This document shows, piece after piece, positions 24,754 to 31,911 of a DNA stretch of 64,000 bases (positions within the stretch are counted from its first letter, which is position 1; every line of letters starts with the position of its first letter). This DNA is from Asaia bogorensis (GTDB lineage: Bacteria > Pseudomonadota > Alphaproteobacteria > Acetobacterales > Acetobacteraceae), in NCBI RefSeq assembly GCF_900465345.1, contig NZ_UEGO01000032.1, positions 1-64,000 of the forward strand, written 5' to 3'. A program made the translations under genes and the position numbers. Under the pieces are notes generated by a model that saw nothing but the letters and a program-made list of their open reading frames with translations, made no database searches and had not been told where the DNA came from.

Positions 24754-25461
24754 TCACGCGATCGCGCGTTGGGGTTCGAGGAGTTCAAGAGCGCGTGTCA
24801 GACGGGCATCGAGCCGCGTCAGCCAGCCAGAACCGAAAATGTTGAAGCTCTCAAAACTGCGATAGGCCAGTTCCTGACGACCAGCCAGGGCATAGACAAC
24901 CATGCGCATCACCGCCCCCTGCTGCACCACAGCGTCGAGCGTTACCGGGCCGATCTTGCCGTCCGGCGTGACGCCGAGATCTTTCTGCAGGCGCTCGGCA
25001 TAAGGGGCACGCATCCAGGGCGCGAGCGTCTGGGGCGTTACTGCCGCAAGGGCCGCGAGCGTTTCAGGGCCGATATTGCCGTCGATCTCATCCTTGAGCA
25101 TGCCAATGATCTGCTGAAGCTGATTGGATGCGCGACGCACGCCGGAATTGAAGCAGAAATCGGCGAGCATCAGATCGATGCCGCCCGGCAGATCGTCGCC
25201 CGCGACCGGACGCCAGTAGAGCGCCGAATAAATGGCGCGGAATGTGGCGTCGGAGATCGTTTTCATGGTTTCGGCCGTGACGAGCTTGGCGTCACCGCAC
25301 CACTGGACCATGACGGGCGCGGAAATCCCACGCATCGTGCCGACCAAGCGACCGACACGCAGCTGCCCACTCGTCCAGTTCCCGGCATCACTGGGCGATG
25401 CTTGATAAAGCCCCTCGCAGGAGGAGGTGAACTGGGCGATGAGGGGGAAGTTGTTTCGCAT
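24754..25461 (-). CDS. Endolysin, glycoside hydrolase 108 family
   Basis: A 235-residue protein. The N-terminal half matches GH108 lysozymes: FTSSCEGLYQASPSDAGNWT with Glu16 as the likely catalytic acid, then LRVGRLVGTMRGISAP and YWRPVAGDDLPGGIDLMLAD. The second half has two GxIGPxTL elements (GNIGPETLAAL, GKIGPVTLDAV) as in the peptidoglycan-binding domain of this family. No signal peptide, so export needs a holin. The gene begins the late region, after the third 16-bp dyad, and its ATG adjoins a G/C hairpin. Confidence 0.87.
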   Translation of the reverse strand: MRNNFPLIAQFTSSCEGLYQASPSDAGNWTSGQLRVGRLVGTMRGISAPVMVQWCGDAKLVTAETMKTISDATFRAIYSALYWRPVAGDDLPGGIDLMLADFCFNSGVRRASNQLQQIIGMLKDEIDGNIGPETLAALAAVTPQTLAPWMRAPYAERLQKDLGVTPDGKIGPVTLDAVVQQGAVMRMVVYALAGRQELAYRSFESFNIFGSGWLTRLDARLTRALELLEPQRAIA

Positions 25462-25482
25462 GCCCCCGTTTTATGGGGGGGC
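25462..25482 (-). promoter_or_regulatory. Hairpin abutting the endolysin start codon
   Basis: On the minus strand GCCCCC pairs with GGGGGC across a 9-base loop, and the ATG follows at once. The only G-rich stretch that could serve as a ribosome site is inside the stem, so the structure may hold down translation of the endolysin. The pairing is seen; the effect is inferred. Confidence 0.45.
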
Positions 25483-25497
25483 GAGATCATGGGAGAG

Positions 25498-25513
25498 GCT
25501 GAAGGATTTCAGC
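25498..25513 (-). promoter_or_regulatory. 16-bp dyad, late-promoter operator copy 3 (upstream of endolysin)
   Basis: Minus-strand GCTGAAATCCTTCAGC, identical to copies 1 and 2, between the Mor/C-like gene (ends 25525) and the endolysin. Copies 1 and 3 share further flanking bases (CGTGCTG...CAGCCTCT). Inferred to be the Plys-like promoter switched on by the activator encoded just upstream. Confidence 0.62.
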
Positions 25514-25524
25514 ACGTCTACCCG

Positions 25525-25905
25525 TCAGAACAGGTCAGGCTGCCTTGCATCCACCAAACGCGGGCGGATTGCCTTTTGCCCATTATAGGGCTTTTTCAAA
25601 GAAAGAAAGACAGCGCGGTTAGAGACGCCCGCACGGGCGGCAATATCATTGCTGGAGAGGCCAAGCGCGAGGTAGCACCTGATGCGCCAATCCCTGCACG
25701 TGGGCACATGCCATTCCGTGCCGCCATATTCCTTGCACAGAGCGCGGGCGATATCCTCGCCATACAGAAGCTCTATCCGGCTTCCTTCTGCCCGATAGGG
25801 CACCTTCAGCCGCTGCCCTGCCGTTTGCTCGATGAACGTCAAGGCGATGTCATCGCCAACGGCACGTGCAAGGAACTCGATCTGGGCAGGAGCAGGAACG
25901 GTCAT
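25525..25905 (-). CDS. Mor/C-like late transcription activator
   Basis: A 126-residue protein, the size of Mu Mor (129). The N-terminal dimerisation part (IEFLARAVGDDIALTFIEQT) is followed by YGEDIARALCKEYGGTEWHV and a C-terminal helix-turn-helix RCYLALGLSSNDIAARAGVS, the Mor/C fold. It is the last early gene (TGATG overlap with the gene before) and is followed directly by the first late-promoter dyad. Only one such gene is seen, so one activator may do the work of both Mor and C. Family assignment is by fold pattern and position. Confidence 0.8.
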   Translation of the reverse strand: MTVPAPAQIEFLARAVGDDIALTFIEQTAGQRLKVPYRAEGSRIELLYGEDIARALCKEYGGTEWHVPTCRDWRIRCYLALGLSSNDIAARAGVSNRAVFLSLKKPYNGQKAIRPRLVDARQPDLF

Positions 25906-26150
25906 CAGCGCACCTTCAAAGCTTCATAAAAATTCTTGGCGTGTGCGCTGCATGCATCCTGCGACACTTCGCCATGCTCAGCCATAACGGTGAGGATGGC
26001 CTGCATTTCACCAATCCTGATTTCGAGTGTGCCACGATTGTCGTCCAGCCCTGATGCCAGGGCCGCACTTATCCGGCGCCTGAGAGCCAGCGTGGCCATT
26101 TCGAGGGTTTCGAGATGCGCGCGTTCGATCCGAGTAAGGGTCTCGCTCAT
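25905..26150 (-). CDS. Small helical early protein
   Basis: An 81-residue protein, wholly helical (TRIERAHLETLEMATLALRR), without membrane segment. It overlaps its neighbours by 1 and 4 bases inside the early operon. No family recognised. Such small proteins of the Mu semi-essential early region often modulate host functions, but nothing in the sequence says which. Confidence 0.6.
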   Translation of the reverse strand: MSETLTRIERAHLETLEMATLALRRRISAALASGLDDNRGTLEIRIGEMQAILTVMAEHGEVSQDACSAHAKNFYEALKVR

Positions 26151-26515
26151 GGGTGCATTGCCCTAAGACGACGGACAATTTCCGCGATGCGCTCAGCCTT
26201 ATCATGCGCCTCGACGGCACCGAAGTTCCACGAGCTGCCCGTGCCCCGGCAGGCGCCGAGCGCGTATGATGCAACGCAGAGCACAGCGTCCAGCCCCTCA
26301 GCAACATCCGCTTCTAGTTCTCGGATGCGCACCTCCAGGGCATGGATTCTCTGTTCTGTTACGCGCCGATCATGGAGCGACTTGCGCCTCACCACATGAG
26401 TCTCACTCGTGCCCATAAGCTGTTTTGGTGTCGGCCGCGATCCGTCCGGCCTTCCGCCCTGACCACTGATTAGCCAAAAGGCACGCCTGTCGCGTCTGCG
26501 CTTGAAGAACATCAT
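26147..26515 (-). CDS. Early-region hypothetical protein
   Basis: A 122-residue protein starting at ATG 26515, which overlaps the GemA stop (ATGA). The N-terminal 15 residues are strongly basic (FFKRRRDRRAF), the middle has a coiled-coil-like stretch (RIHALEVRIRELEADVAEGL), and the C-terminus is helical. A longer upstream extension of the frame is only an antiphase continuation. No family recognised. Confidence 0.55.
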   Translation of the reverse strand: MMFFKRRRDRRAFWLISGQGGRPDGSRPTPKQLMGTSETHVVRRKSLHDRRVTEQRIHALEVRIRELEADVAEGLDAVLCVASYALGACRGTGSSWNFGAVEAHDKAERIAEIVRRLRAMHP

Positions 26516-26988
26516 GCCTGCTTTTCCTTTTCGCGACGGAGCCAATCCTTCAGCCCCTCGATCACTCTGGTCGCTTGCGCAGCGTCCAGGAATTCGGGAG
26601 CAGATACGCCTTGAGGGTTGGCAGCGGTCTTTGTCTGGCGTTGAACGAAAGAGCGAAGGGCAGCCAGCTTGTCCGAGGAACGGCAATACGGTTCGAGATC
26701 ACCCCATATACCATAGATCATGCGCACCTGCCCCTTGATGCTTTCAGGGGTACGGCGCTTTCCCGGCTTCGGCTTCCAGCCCAGGCGTTTGAACTCCGCT
26801 AAGACCGCTTCAAGACCGGATATAGACATGTCCTTGGCGTGATAGGAGCCGCCCACACGCTGGAGGATGTCCCGATAGCTATCTTCGTCAAGGCCAAGTT
26901 CCTTCTGGGCGATGTGCAACTTGGCGTAAATCACGTTCCGGCCGGGATTGGCCGAAACGTGCTGCACGAAATGAGGGCGGCGGGTCAT
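26512..26988 (-). CDS. gemA: GemA-like regulator (Mu gp16, DUF1018)
   Basis: A 158-residue protein. The opening IYAKLHIAQKELGLDEDSYR with DILQRVGG and a later FKRLGWKP, then IYGIWGDLEPYCRSSDKLAA, match the Gp16/GemA family almost motif for motif. In Mu, GemA alters host DNA gyrase-related gene expression and supports phage replication. The location in the early operon upstream of the Mor/C gene is the same as in Mu. Confidence 0.88.
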   Translation of the reverse strand: MTRRPHFVQHVSANPGRNVIYAKLHIAQKELGLDEDSYRDILQRVGGSYHAKDMSISGLEAVLAEFKRLGWKPKPGKRRTPESIKGQVRMIYGIWGDLEPYCRSSDKLAALRSFVQRQTKTAANPQGVSAPEFLDAAQATRVIEGLKDWLRREKEKQA

Positions 26989-27290
26989 GTCGGATCTCCC
27001 GGATGATCGCCGCCAGGCGAAAGCGTCTCAGGCAATGGGCCATCCGCTGGGGTCGCGCTCATGAGCGACATGACGCAGATAGGCGCATCGTGATCGATAC
27101 GGCCGATCGCGCAGGCGGCCTCAATTGGCGATGCGCCGGATTTGACCATTTCCGTGATGAGTTCGGAGGTTTGCGCTAAACGCGCATTCGCGGCGTTCAC
27201 GGCGAGCAGAATCACAGTCCCGCCGAATGCAACAAATGCCACGGTCGCCACAGTGGATGAAAATTCTGAGATCTTGTCGAAAACGCTCAT
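26985..27290 (-). CDS. Early-region single-pass membrane protein
   Basis: A 101-residue protein. A short N-terminal helix precedes one membrane span (VATVAFVAFGGTVILLAVNA); the C-terminal part is soluble with a small DHDAPICV segment. Overlaps gemA by 4 bases. No family recognised; superinfection exclusion is a possibility for small early membrane proteins but is not shown by the sequence. Confidence 0.58.
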   Translation of the reverse strand: MSVFDKISEFSSTVATVAFVAFGGTVILLAVNAANARLAQTSELITEMVKSGASPIEAACAIGRIDHDAPICVMSLMSATPADGPLPETLSPGGDHPGDPT

Positions 27291-27299
27291 AATACGCCC

Positions 27300-27923
27300 T
27301 CAAACCCTTGAGAAATCGACGACGAGCTGTTCACGCTGGTGATCCAGATCGGGGCGGACATGGCACGTGACGGCGGACTTGGAGGAAATCACAACCAGAG
27401 AGTCCTCCAGAGCACGTCTCGCTTCCGGCCATTGCGGGTGATCGATCACCATCGATTTCAGCTTCAGGATTGAACCGACATTCGGCTGGCCGGTTCTTTT
27501 GTCCGTGTCGAACGCCCGCATGACGATTGCGCGCAGATCCCCACTCGCCTGCTCGGTCAGATCATCCAGGATCTTGCCAATCAGTGCCTGGGCAATCGTG
27601 ATCTCAGGAGTGACACGATAATAATCCCGCTCCTCGAGCTTAATCTCGGTATGGGCGTCATAGGTGCGGATCGTCATACCGCCCCGCGTTCCGCCGGAGC
27701 GCAAGCCGTATTCCTGCGCGAGCAGATCACGGTATGCCTGCATTTCCTCGAAGATCTGCTTCTTCTTGTCCTTGGTGAATTCAGCGAGCTCACGGAAATG
27801 GTCCCGGATCTTCTCGGCCACTTCGTGCTGGAGCACCGTGGAAGCACGGATGCAGTTGACTGGAACCTGACGCCCCGAGGCATCCGGGATCGTTTTGACG
27901 GGGGCTTTGTTGAGCGTGTTCAT
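27300..27923 (-). CDS. DUF3164-like early protein
   Basis: A 207-residue protein from ATG 27923, with AAGGAA 8 bases upstream. QHEVAEKIRDHFRELAEFTK with KKKQIFEEMQAYRDLLAQEY, GGTRGGMTIRTYDAHTEIKL and ALIGKILDDLTEQASGDLRA form the pattern of DUF3164, a conserved protein of the Mu-like early operon. Function is unknown. Frame extension upstream to 28190 has no supporting ribosome site and overlaps another gene. Confidence 0.78.
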   Translation of the reverse strand: MNTLNKAPVKTIPDASGRQVPVNCIRASTVLQHEVAEKIRDHFRELAEFTKDKKKQIFEEMQAYRDLLAQEYGLRSGGTRGGMTIRTYDAHTEIKLEERDYYRVTPEITIAQALIGKILDDLTEQASGDLRAIVMRAFDTDKRTGQPNVGSILKLKSMVIDHPQWPEARRALEDSLVVISSKSAVTCHVRPDLDHQREQLVVDFSRV

Positions 27924-27939
27924 GATGGGAATTCCTTGT

Positions 27940-28230
27940 TTAGTGACGGGTGGCATTGTGGTGGTCATCGGTATAAGGGGATGCCCATTGAGCGGCCGCA
28001 GCAACGGTGAAGACGAGCGCAACGGAGGCGGCAGCGATATTGAGTGAGGCCTCGATTGCCTCGCGGTCGGCGAGCGCTGTTGATCCGGCCAGATCGCGCA
28101 GCCTGCTGATCTCCGGGGCCAGCGCGTCGATGAGCGCCACAACAGGCTTTTGCTGACCAGCGATCTGACGGCATCGCGTCTCGATCTCATCGAGCCACGG
28201 CGCCGGATCGATCAGAACATGCCCGCTCAT
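27940..28230 (-). CDS. Early-region protein with C-terminal membrane segment
   Basis: A 96-residue protein. ATG 28230 has GGGAGGG about 9 bases before it; the upstream TTG is too close to the ribosome site. The N-terminal part is helical, and a hydrophobic stretch (LNIAAASVALVFTVAAAAQW) near the end could anchor it in the membrane. The last residues DDHHNATRH could bind metal. No family recognised. Confidence 0.55.
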   Translation of the reverse strand: MSGHVLIDPAPWLDEIETRCRQIAGQQKPVVALIDALAPEISRLRDLAGSTALADREAIEASLNIAAASVALVFTVAAAAQWASPYTDDHHNATRH

Positions 28231-28505
28231 ATCCAAAGCCCTCCCACTACTGTTTTGATGGGGGTGCTTGCCGGCACGGATGAGAGGAACGAGACAACAA
28301 TCCGTGCTTGTTCCTGATCACCCTGATTGCGTTTGATCATGGCGCGGATACGGTCTGCCGTTTCCATGGCAGACCGACCCGGCGGCTGCTTCACGAGCGT
28401 CGAGATGGCGTGCTTGCGCAGGAGTTCAGACACGTCGTCTTGCGCGAATGACGTGCCGCTGCATGCCTTTTTCCAGAGCTGGAGAAAGTCAGTCTTTCCG
28501 CTCAT
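28227..28505 (-). CDS. Early-region hypothetical protein
   Basis: A 92-residue soluble helical protein (TDFLQLWKKACSGTSFAQDD). It overlaps neighbours on both sides by 4 bases. No family recognised. The segment ADRIRAMIKRNQGDQEQARI resembles one in the 99-residue protein at 28767-29066 (AIRQMIRSNAPNANASELAM followed by IVRRSPDAFS), so the two small proteins may be distant paralogues. Confidence 0.58.
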   Translation of the reverse strand: MSGKTDFLQLWKKACSGTSFAQDDVSELLRKHAISTLVKQPPGRSAMETADRIRAMIKRNQGDQEQARIVVSFLSSVPASTPIKTVVGGLWI

Positions 28506-28780
28506 GACACCACCCCGATCACTGGAATGAGCGTGAGACCATCACGCGTTACTTCATGAGGCCGAAAGGTCCGATTAAGACGGTCCTTCGCCGACAAGAT
28601 ATTGGCGGCATTCACCACGCTCTGGTGACGGGCACCTGCCTGGGTCAGATACTTGGCCAGAGCCCGCATTTCGGCGGCAGTGATCGTTCCCTTAAGGGCG
28701 AGCATATCCGTCCCGAGACGGACAAGCTCCTGCCCCATCCCAGGTCCGGGCGGAGCGTTCGGAATATCAAGCTTGCGCAT
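28502..28780 (-). CDS. Early-region hypothetical protein
   Basis: A 92-residue protein from ATG 28780, with GGAG 8 bases upstream; it overlaps the preceding gene by 14 bases. Helical middle (LVRLGTDMLALKGTITAAEM) and a short beta-rich end. No family recognised. Confidence 0.58.
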   Translation of the reverse strand: MRKLDIPNAPPGPGMGQELVRLGTDMLALKGTITAAEMRALAKYLTQAGARHQSVVNAANILSAKDRLNRTFRPHEVTRDGLTLIPVIGVVS

Positions 28781-29066
28781 GATTATTCTCCAGACCTTCC
28801 GCGATACGCACCGCGGGCAGATCGTCAGGAAAAGAGTCGAAGAATTCAGCCACGACTGCGCGGCGCGCAGAGGTGCCGGAAAACGCATCGGGAGAGCGGC
28901 GGACGATCATCGCAAGCTCCGAGGCATTGGCATTCGGAGCATTGCTGCGGATCATTTGCCGGATGGCGATTGCGGTGCCTTCCAAGCGCTCCTGCTGCTC
29001 GAAGATCGTGCCCTCGGCGCAGGATTTGAGGCGGGCGAGCATGGCGTCGCGCGGGGAGAGGATCAT
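28767..29066 (-). CDS. Early-region hypothetical protein
   Basis: A 99-residue helical protein (AMLARLKSCAEGTIFEQQER). A helix containing ELAMIVRRSPDAFSGTSARR suggests a small globular, perhaps nucleic-acid-contacting, fold. It overlaps the preceding gene by 4 bases. No family recognised; compare the protein at 28227-28505. Confidence 0.58.
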   Translation of the reverse strand: MILSPRDAMLARLKSCAEGTIFEQQERLEGTAIAIRQMIRSNAPNANASELAMIVRRSPDAFSGTSARRAVVAEFFDSFPDDLPAVRIAEGLENNHAQA

Positions 29067-29593
29067 GGCGTGCCGACCTCTCTAATGGCGGAAGCCCACT
29101 GGCGGGTAATGTTTTCAAGGTAAGCGTCGCCCGCCGCCGCTGCGCTGGAAGCCGCTTCATCCAATACCTTTGCGCACTGCTCTCGGACATTCGAAGCGAC
29201 CAGGGCTCGATACTCCGGGAGGTTCAAAGCAGGTTCGAGGCTAGCCATGCGCAGCTCGAGCTTTTCTACCCTGCGCCTGATCGAGACGACATTGGCGGGC
29301 TGGGTATAGACGAGGGTGCCGATCGCCAGGAGAACGCCGGTATCCCAACCGTCAAACTTGGGAGTTAAGTCAGCCCAATGGCCGGTTACACGACCAACCG
29401 GCTTTACTTCCCCTTCGTCTCGGTGACGCTGCTCTGCCGCGCCAAATTCCCTCACTTCCTCGAAGATACGATGCACGACCTGCATGGCGGCATTCGGTCC
29501 ACGCACGCCATGCGTAAGAAGCCGGCCCATCTCCATCTCAATTTCTTCCCGTGAGCGGAATGCCGGGCGCTCCGACTTCTCTTCGTGGGTCAT
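29063..29593 (-). CDS. Early-region protein with coiled coil
   Basis: A 176-residue protein. A helical N-terminus (EEIEMEMGRLLTHGVRGPNA) leads to a hydrophobic region (WDTGVLLAIGTLVYTQPANV) that is marginal as a membrane span, then a coiled-coil-like stretch (RRRVEKLELRMASLEPALNL). The gene overlaps both neighbours by 4 bases. No family recognised. Confidence 0.58.
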   Translation of the reverse strand: MTHEEKSERPAFRSREEIEMEMGRLLTHGVRGPNAAMQVVHRIFEEVREFGAAEQRHRDEGEVKPVGRVTGHWADLTPKFDGWDTGVLLAIGTLVYTQPANVVSIRRRVEKLELRMASLEPALNLPEYRALVASNVREQCAKVLDEAASSAAAAGDAYLENITRQWASAIREVGTP

Positions 29594-29790
29594 GCTTCTT
29601 CTCCGTGCGCATGCCGGGCGCGATCGGCCGAGGTCTGCGTTTCAGGTTGGGAATTAAGCTCATCGAGCAGCCGGAGATTGGCCTGCAATTTGCGGCATCG
29701 GATCCATGCCATCAGCTGTTCCAAGCCGATCAGGACGACCGCTATGCTTATGAGGTAGAGCACCATCAGCCCGCATACGGCGTCGATCAT
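29590..29790 (-). CDS. Small single-span membrane protein
   Basis: A 66-residue protein beginning with a membrane helix (VCGLMVLYLISIAVVLIGLE) followed by a cytoplasmic charged tail containing RCRKLQANLRLLDELNS. It overlaps neighbours by 4 bases. No family recognised. Confidence 0.58.
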   Translation of the reverse strand: MIDAVCGLMVLYLISIAVVLIGLEQLMAWIRCRKLQANLRLLDELNSQPETQTSADRARHAHGEEA

Positions 29791-29987
29791 TGCACGTCTC
29801 CCGGCTCGGGAAAGCGCAAGCGGGTGGCCGCGATCGCCACACTGCGCAGAGCCTCCAGTTCGGCGATCATTCGCAGCCGTTCAGGTGTTTTGTGCAGACC
29901 GAACGGCATAGTACGATGAAAGGACAGCGCCCGATTGACAGCGGCAAGCTTGTCACGCGCGGGCAAGTGTTCGATCGGCGTCATCAT
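29787..29987 (-). CDS. Small early-region protein
   Basis: A 66-residue protein with tandem ATGs at 29987 and 29984 and GGAGA about 9 bases before the first. Helical and basic (RLRMIAELEALRSVAIAATR). It overlaps the upstream gene by 4 bases. No family recognised. Confidence 0.55.
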   Translation of the reverse strand: MMTPIEHLPARDKLAAVNRALSFHRTMPFGLHKTPERLRMIAELEALRSVAIAATRLRFPEPGDVQ

Positions 29988-30640
29988 GCCGCGATCTCCT
30001 CTACCGGAAGGAGCGTGGGGAACCAGCCGCGCAGGGCACCCATGCGGCTGGTTCCGTTGCGGGCGAGCATTGCGTCATCCACGACCAACTGCAGGCGATC
30101 GTGCTTGCGCTCGGTCAGATTGGCGAACACATGGTCGAGCACGCCTAGCGCGCCCCAGCGAACAAAACGGCTATGAAGCTGACGCTCGGTACCGTAGATC
30201 CGGGGGGCCGCGCCCCAGAGCAGATTATGCCTGAGAACATGAACGATGCCGCTCAGCACCAGCTGGTCGTTCTGTCGCGGGTTGCCACCCCGGATGACCG
30301 GGAACCAGCCCGAGACAGATTGTATCTGCTCCTCGCTCAGCATGGTCAGGCTTTCGGGGCATTTCGTCTGCTCCAGCAGCACTGGAACGCGCTTCAGATT
30401 GCGCACTACAGTGGCGCCAGCCGAGGTCAGGCGGTAGCAATCCCCCGTCGCTTCGATAAGCGCACGATTGAGCAGTGCCTCCCGGATCGGGAAGCAGCCA
30501 CTGATCGTGACTGTTCCATCCTCCTCGATTGTCCACATCGTGGCTCGCACTCCTGCGCGGAATACGACACGAGCGTGTTCGTTCATGAGCCAGAGCACGA
30601 GGCGCTGACGGGGTGTGAACCTCTCACGTTTTCCCTTCAT
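29984..30640 (-). CDS. Early protein with IS5-type (DUF4096) domain
   Basis: A 218-residue protein from ATG 30640, which overlaps the previous stop as ATGA and has GGAGG 7 bases before it. The N-terminal 95 residues look like a winged-helix phage domain (RQRLVLWLMNEHARVVFRAG; YRLTSAGATVVRNLKR). Residues about 98-180 (LTMLSEEQIQSVSGWFPVIR, GGNPRQNDQLVLSGIVHVLR, LLWGAAPRIYG, LHSRFVRWGALGVLDHVFAN) follow the DUF4096 domain at the start of IS5-family transposases. The region LQLVVDDAMLARNGT mimics the first catalytic-Asp segment of those enzymes, but the rest of the catalytic domain is absent. It is probably a DNA-binding protein, not a transposase. Confidence 0.7.
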   Translation of the reverse strand: MKGKRERFTPRQRLVLWLMNEHARVVFRAGVRATMWTIEEDGTVTISGCFPIREALLNRALIEATGDCYRLTSAGATVVRNLKRVPVLLEQTKCPESLTMLSEEQIQSVSGWFPVIRGGNPRQNDQLVLSGIVHVLRHNLLWGAAPRIYGTERQLHSRFVRWGALGVLDHVFANLTERKHDRLQLVVDDAMLARNGTSRMGALRGWFPTLLPVEEIAA

Positions 30641-30840
30641 GACCATGCCTCCTCGAGGGCTTCACGCACGTCACCGATCGTCAGATCGTCTGCAAGGCTG
30701 TTGACGAAATCACGCACCACCTTGCGGGCTTCGGGCGCGATATCGACCTTGACCTGCACGCGGTCGGTCAGGGCGAAATAGCGCTCCTTGACCTCTTCAT
30801 TCGTGCGGGCGGGTGGCTGGATCGTCTTGTCTTTGCTCAT
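30637..30840 (-). CDS. Small acidic early-region protein
   Basis: A 67-residue protein directly after the MuB-like gene. It contains RVQVKVDIAPEARKVVRDFV and DLTIGDVREALEEAW, a small alpha/beta fold. It overlaps the following gene by 4 bases. No family recognised. Confidence 0.58.
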   Translation of the reverse strand: MSKDKTIQPPARTNEEVKERYFALTDRVQVKVDIAPEARKVVRDFVNSLADDLTIGDVREALEEAWS

Positions 30841-30846
30841 CGCCGG

Positions 30847-31842
30847 TTACTCCCGGTTCGCGAGCGAGGGCAGCTCGCTCTGTGTGAGGCTCTTCCATGC
30901 TTTTTCGATGTCCGTGACACAGATCATCTCGCGCGATTCCGACGCGGCGAGCATGAAGGCGTATTTCAGGGTCTTGTTCATTGAGCGCAGGCCACCGGCC
31001 TGGCTCCCGATATAGCGGCAGAGCTTGCGCAGGCTCATCTCGGTGATCCCCCAGGCATCGAGGATCTGGTAGATGTCCGAAGACTGAGGCCGAGGCCGGT
31101 TCTTGCGCATACCGACACGCGAGAAGATCTGCGCATGGGACGACTGACGCCCCATACCCTCGATCCGCCCTTTCAGAGGCTCGTTGCCCATGAAGACCAG
31201 GCCGATCTGCCCCCGGTCATAGATCGTGCGCAAAAGATCGATCGATTCCGTGGTGAGGTTTTGCGCCTCATCCACGATGATAAGCCCCCCCGTTCCGGTC
31301 ACGCGCTGGATCAGGCTGGCCATCATGCGCGGCCCGCGCCGCACATTGGCTTCGAGCGTCTCGGTCAACTCACGCAGGATGGCGGTCGGAGAGCGCATCG
31401 AGCTGTCCGCCGTCATCATCCAGACATTCGATGTGGTCCGGGCATATTCCCTGGCTGTTTCGGTCTTGCCGACACCGGCATTGCCGGTAATCAGACCGAT
31501 ATCAGGCCCTGACTGGGCGTATTCGAACACCGTGCGAAACCCGAGAGCACTTGGCGTCTCGATGAAGTTCGGCGCTTTGGGCATGGCCTTGCGCATGCGC
31601 GTCTGGGTGCGCTGGCTTTCGAGATACTGCTCGGCCTTTTCGTCGATATTGTCCATGCGTCCGGCGTAGTTGCCTGTCAGGTAAGCAGACAGCGTGCTCT
31701 TGGCGATGCCGCTTGCAAGAGCAGCCTGGGAGAGCGTCAGCCCCTCGGCGTCGATATACGCTTTAAGCTTCTTTGCCGTGTCAGAGGGTGAGTTCCCCCG
31801 TTCGCCGCCCAAGGGGGCGTCGTTGATCATCGTATCAGACAT
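30847..31842 (-). CDS. Transposition target-selection ATPase (MuB-like)
   Basis: A 331-residue protein. Residues 20-60 form a helix-turn-helix (LTLSQAALASGIAKSTLSAY) as in MuB. The AAA+ part has Walker A GNAGVGKTE at residues 120-128 and Walker B LIIVDEA at 187-193, then QIGLVFMGNEPL and the arginine-rich sensor region SRVGMRKNRPRPQSSD. MuB coats target DNA, activates the transposase and gives immunity to insertion into itself. The gene directly follows the transposase, 69 bases downstream. Confidence 0.9.
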   Translation of the reverse strand: MSDTMINDAPLGGERGNSPSDTAKKLKAYIDAEGLTLSQAALASGIAKSTLSAYLTGNYAGRMDNIDEKAEQYLESQRTQTRMRKAMPKAPNFIETPSALGFRTVFEYAQSGPDIGLITGNAGVGKTETAREYARTTSNVWMMTADSSMRSPTAILRELTETLEANVRRGPRMMASLIQRVTGTGGLIIVDEAQNLTTESIDLLRTIYDRGQIGLVFMGNEPLKGRIEGMGRQSSHAQIFSRVGMRKNRPRPQSSDIYQILDAWGITEMSLRKLCRYIGSQAGGLRSMNKTLKYAFMLAASESREMICVTDIEKAWKSLTQSELPSLANRE

Positions 31843-31911
31843 GTTTTATTGACCTTTTAGAGAGTGATTACTGGCCGGGCTGAAAATCCACTTTCAGTCC
31901 GGGTCCACGCC

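Noticed and set aside
26147-26686. Long start of the gene behind gemA
   Set aside because: The upstream part lies inside gemA; the ATG at 26515 overlapping the gemA stop is better supported.
30225-30536. Frames inside the IS5-domain gene as a separate insertion sequence
   Set aside because: No terminal inverted repeats or target duplications are visible around 29984-30640, and the gene is coupled to its neighbours.
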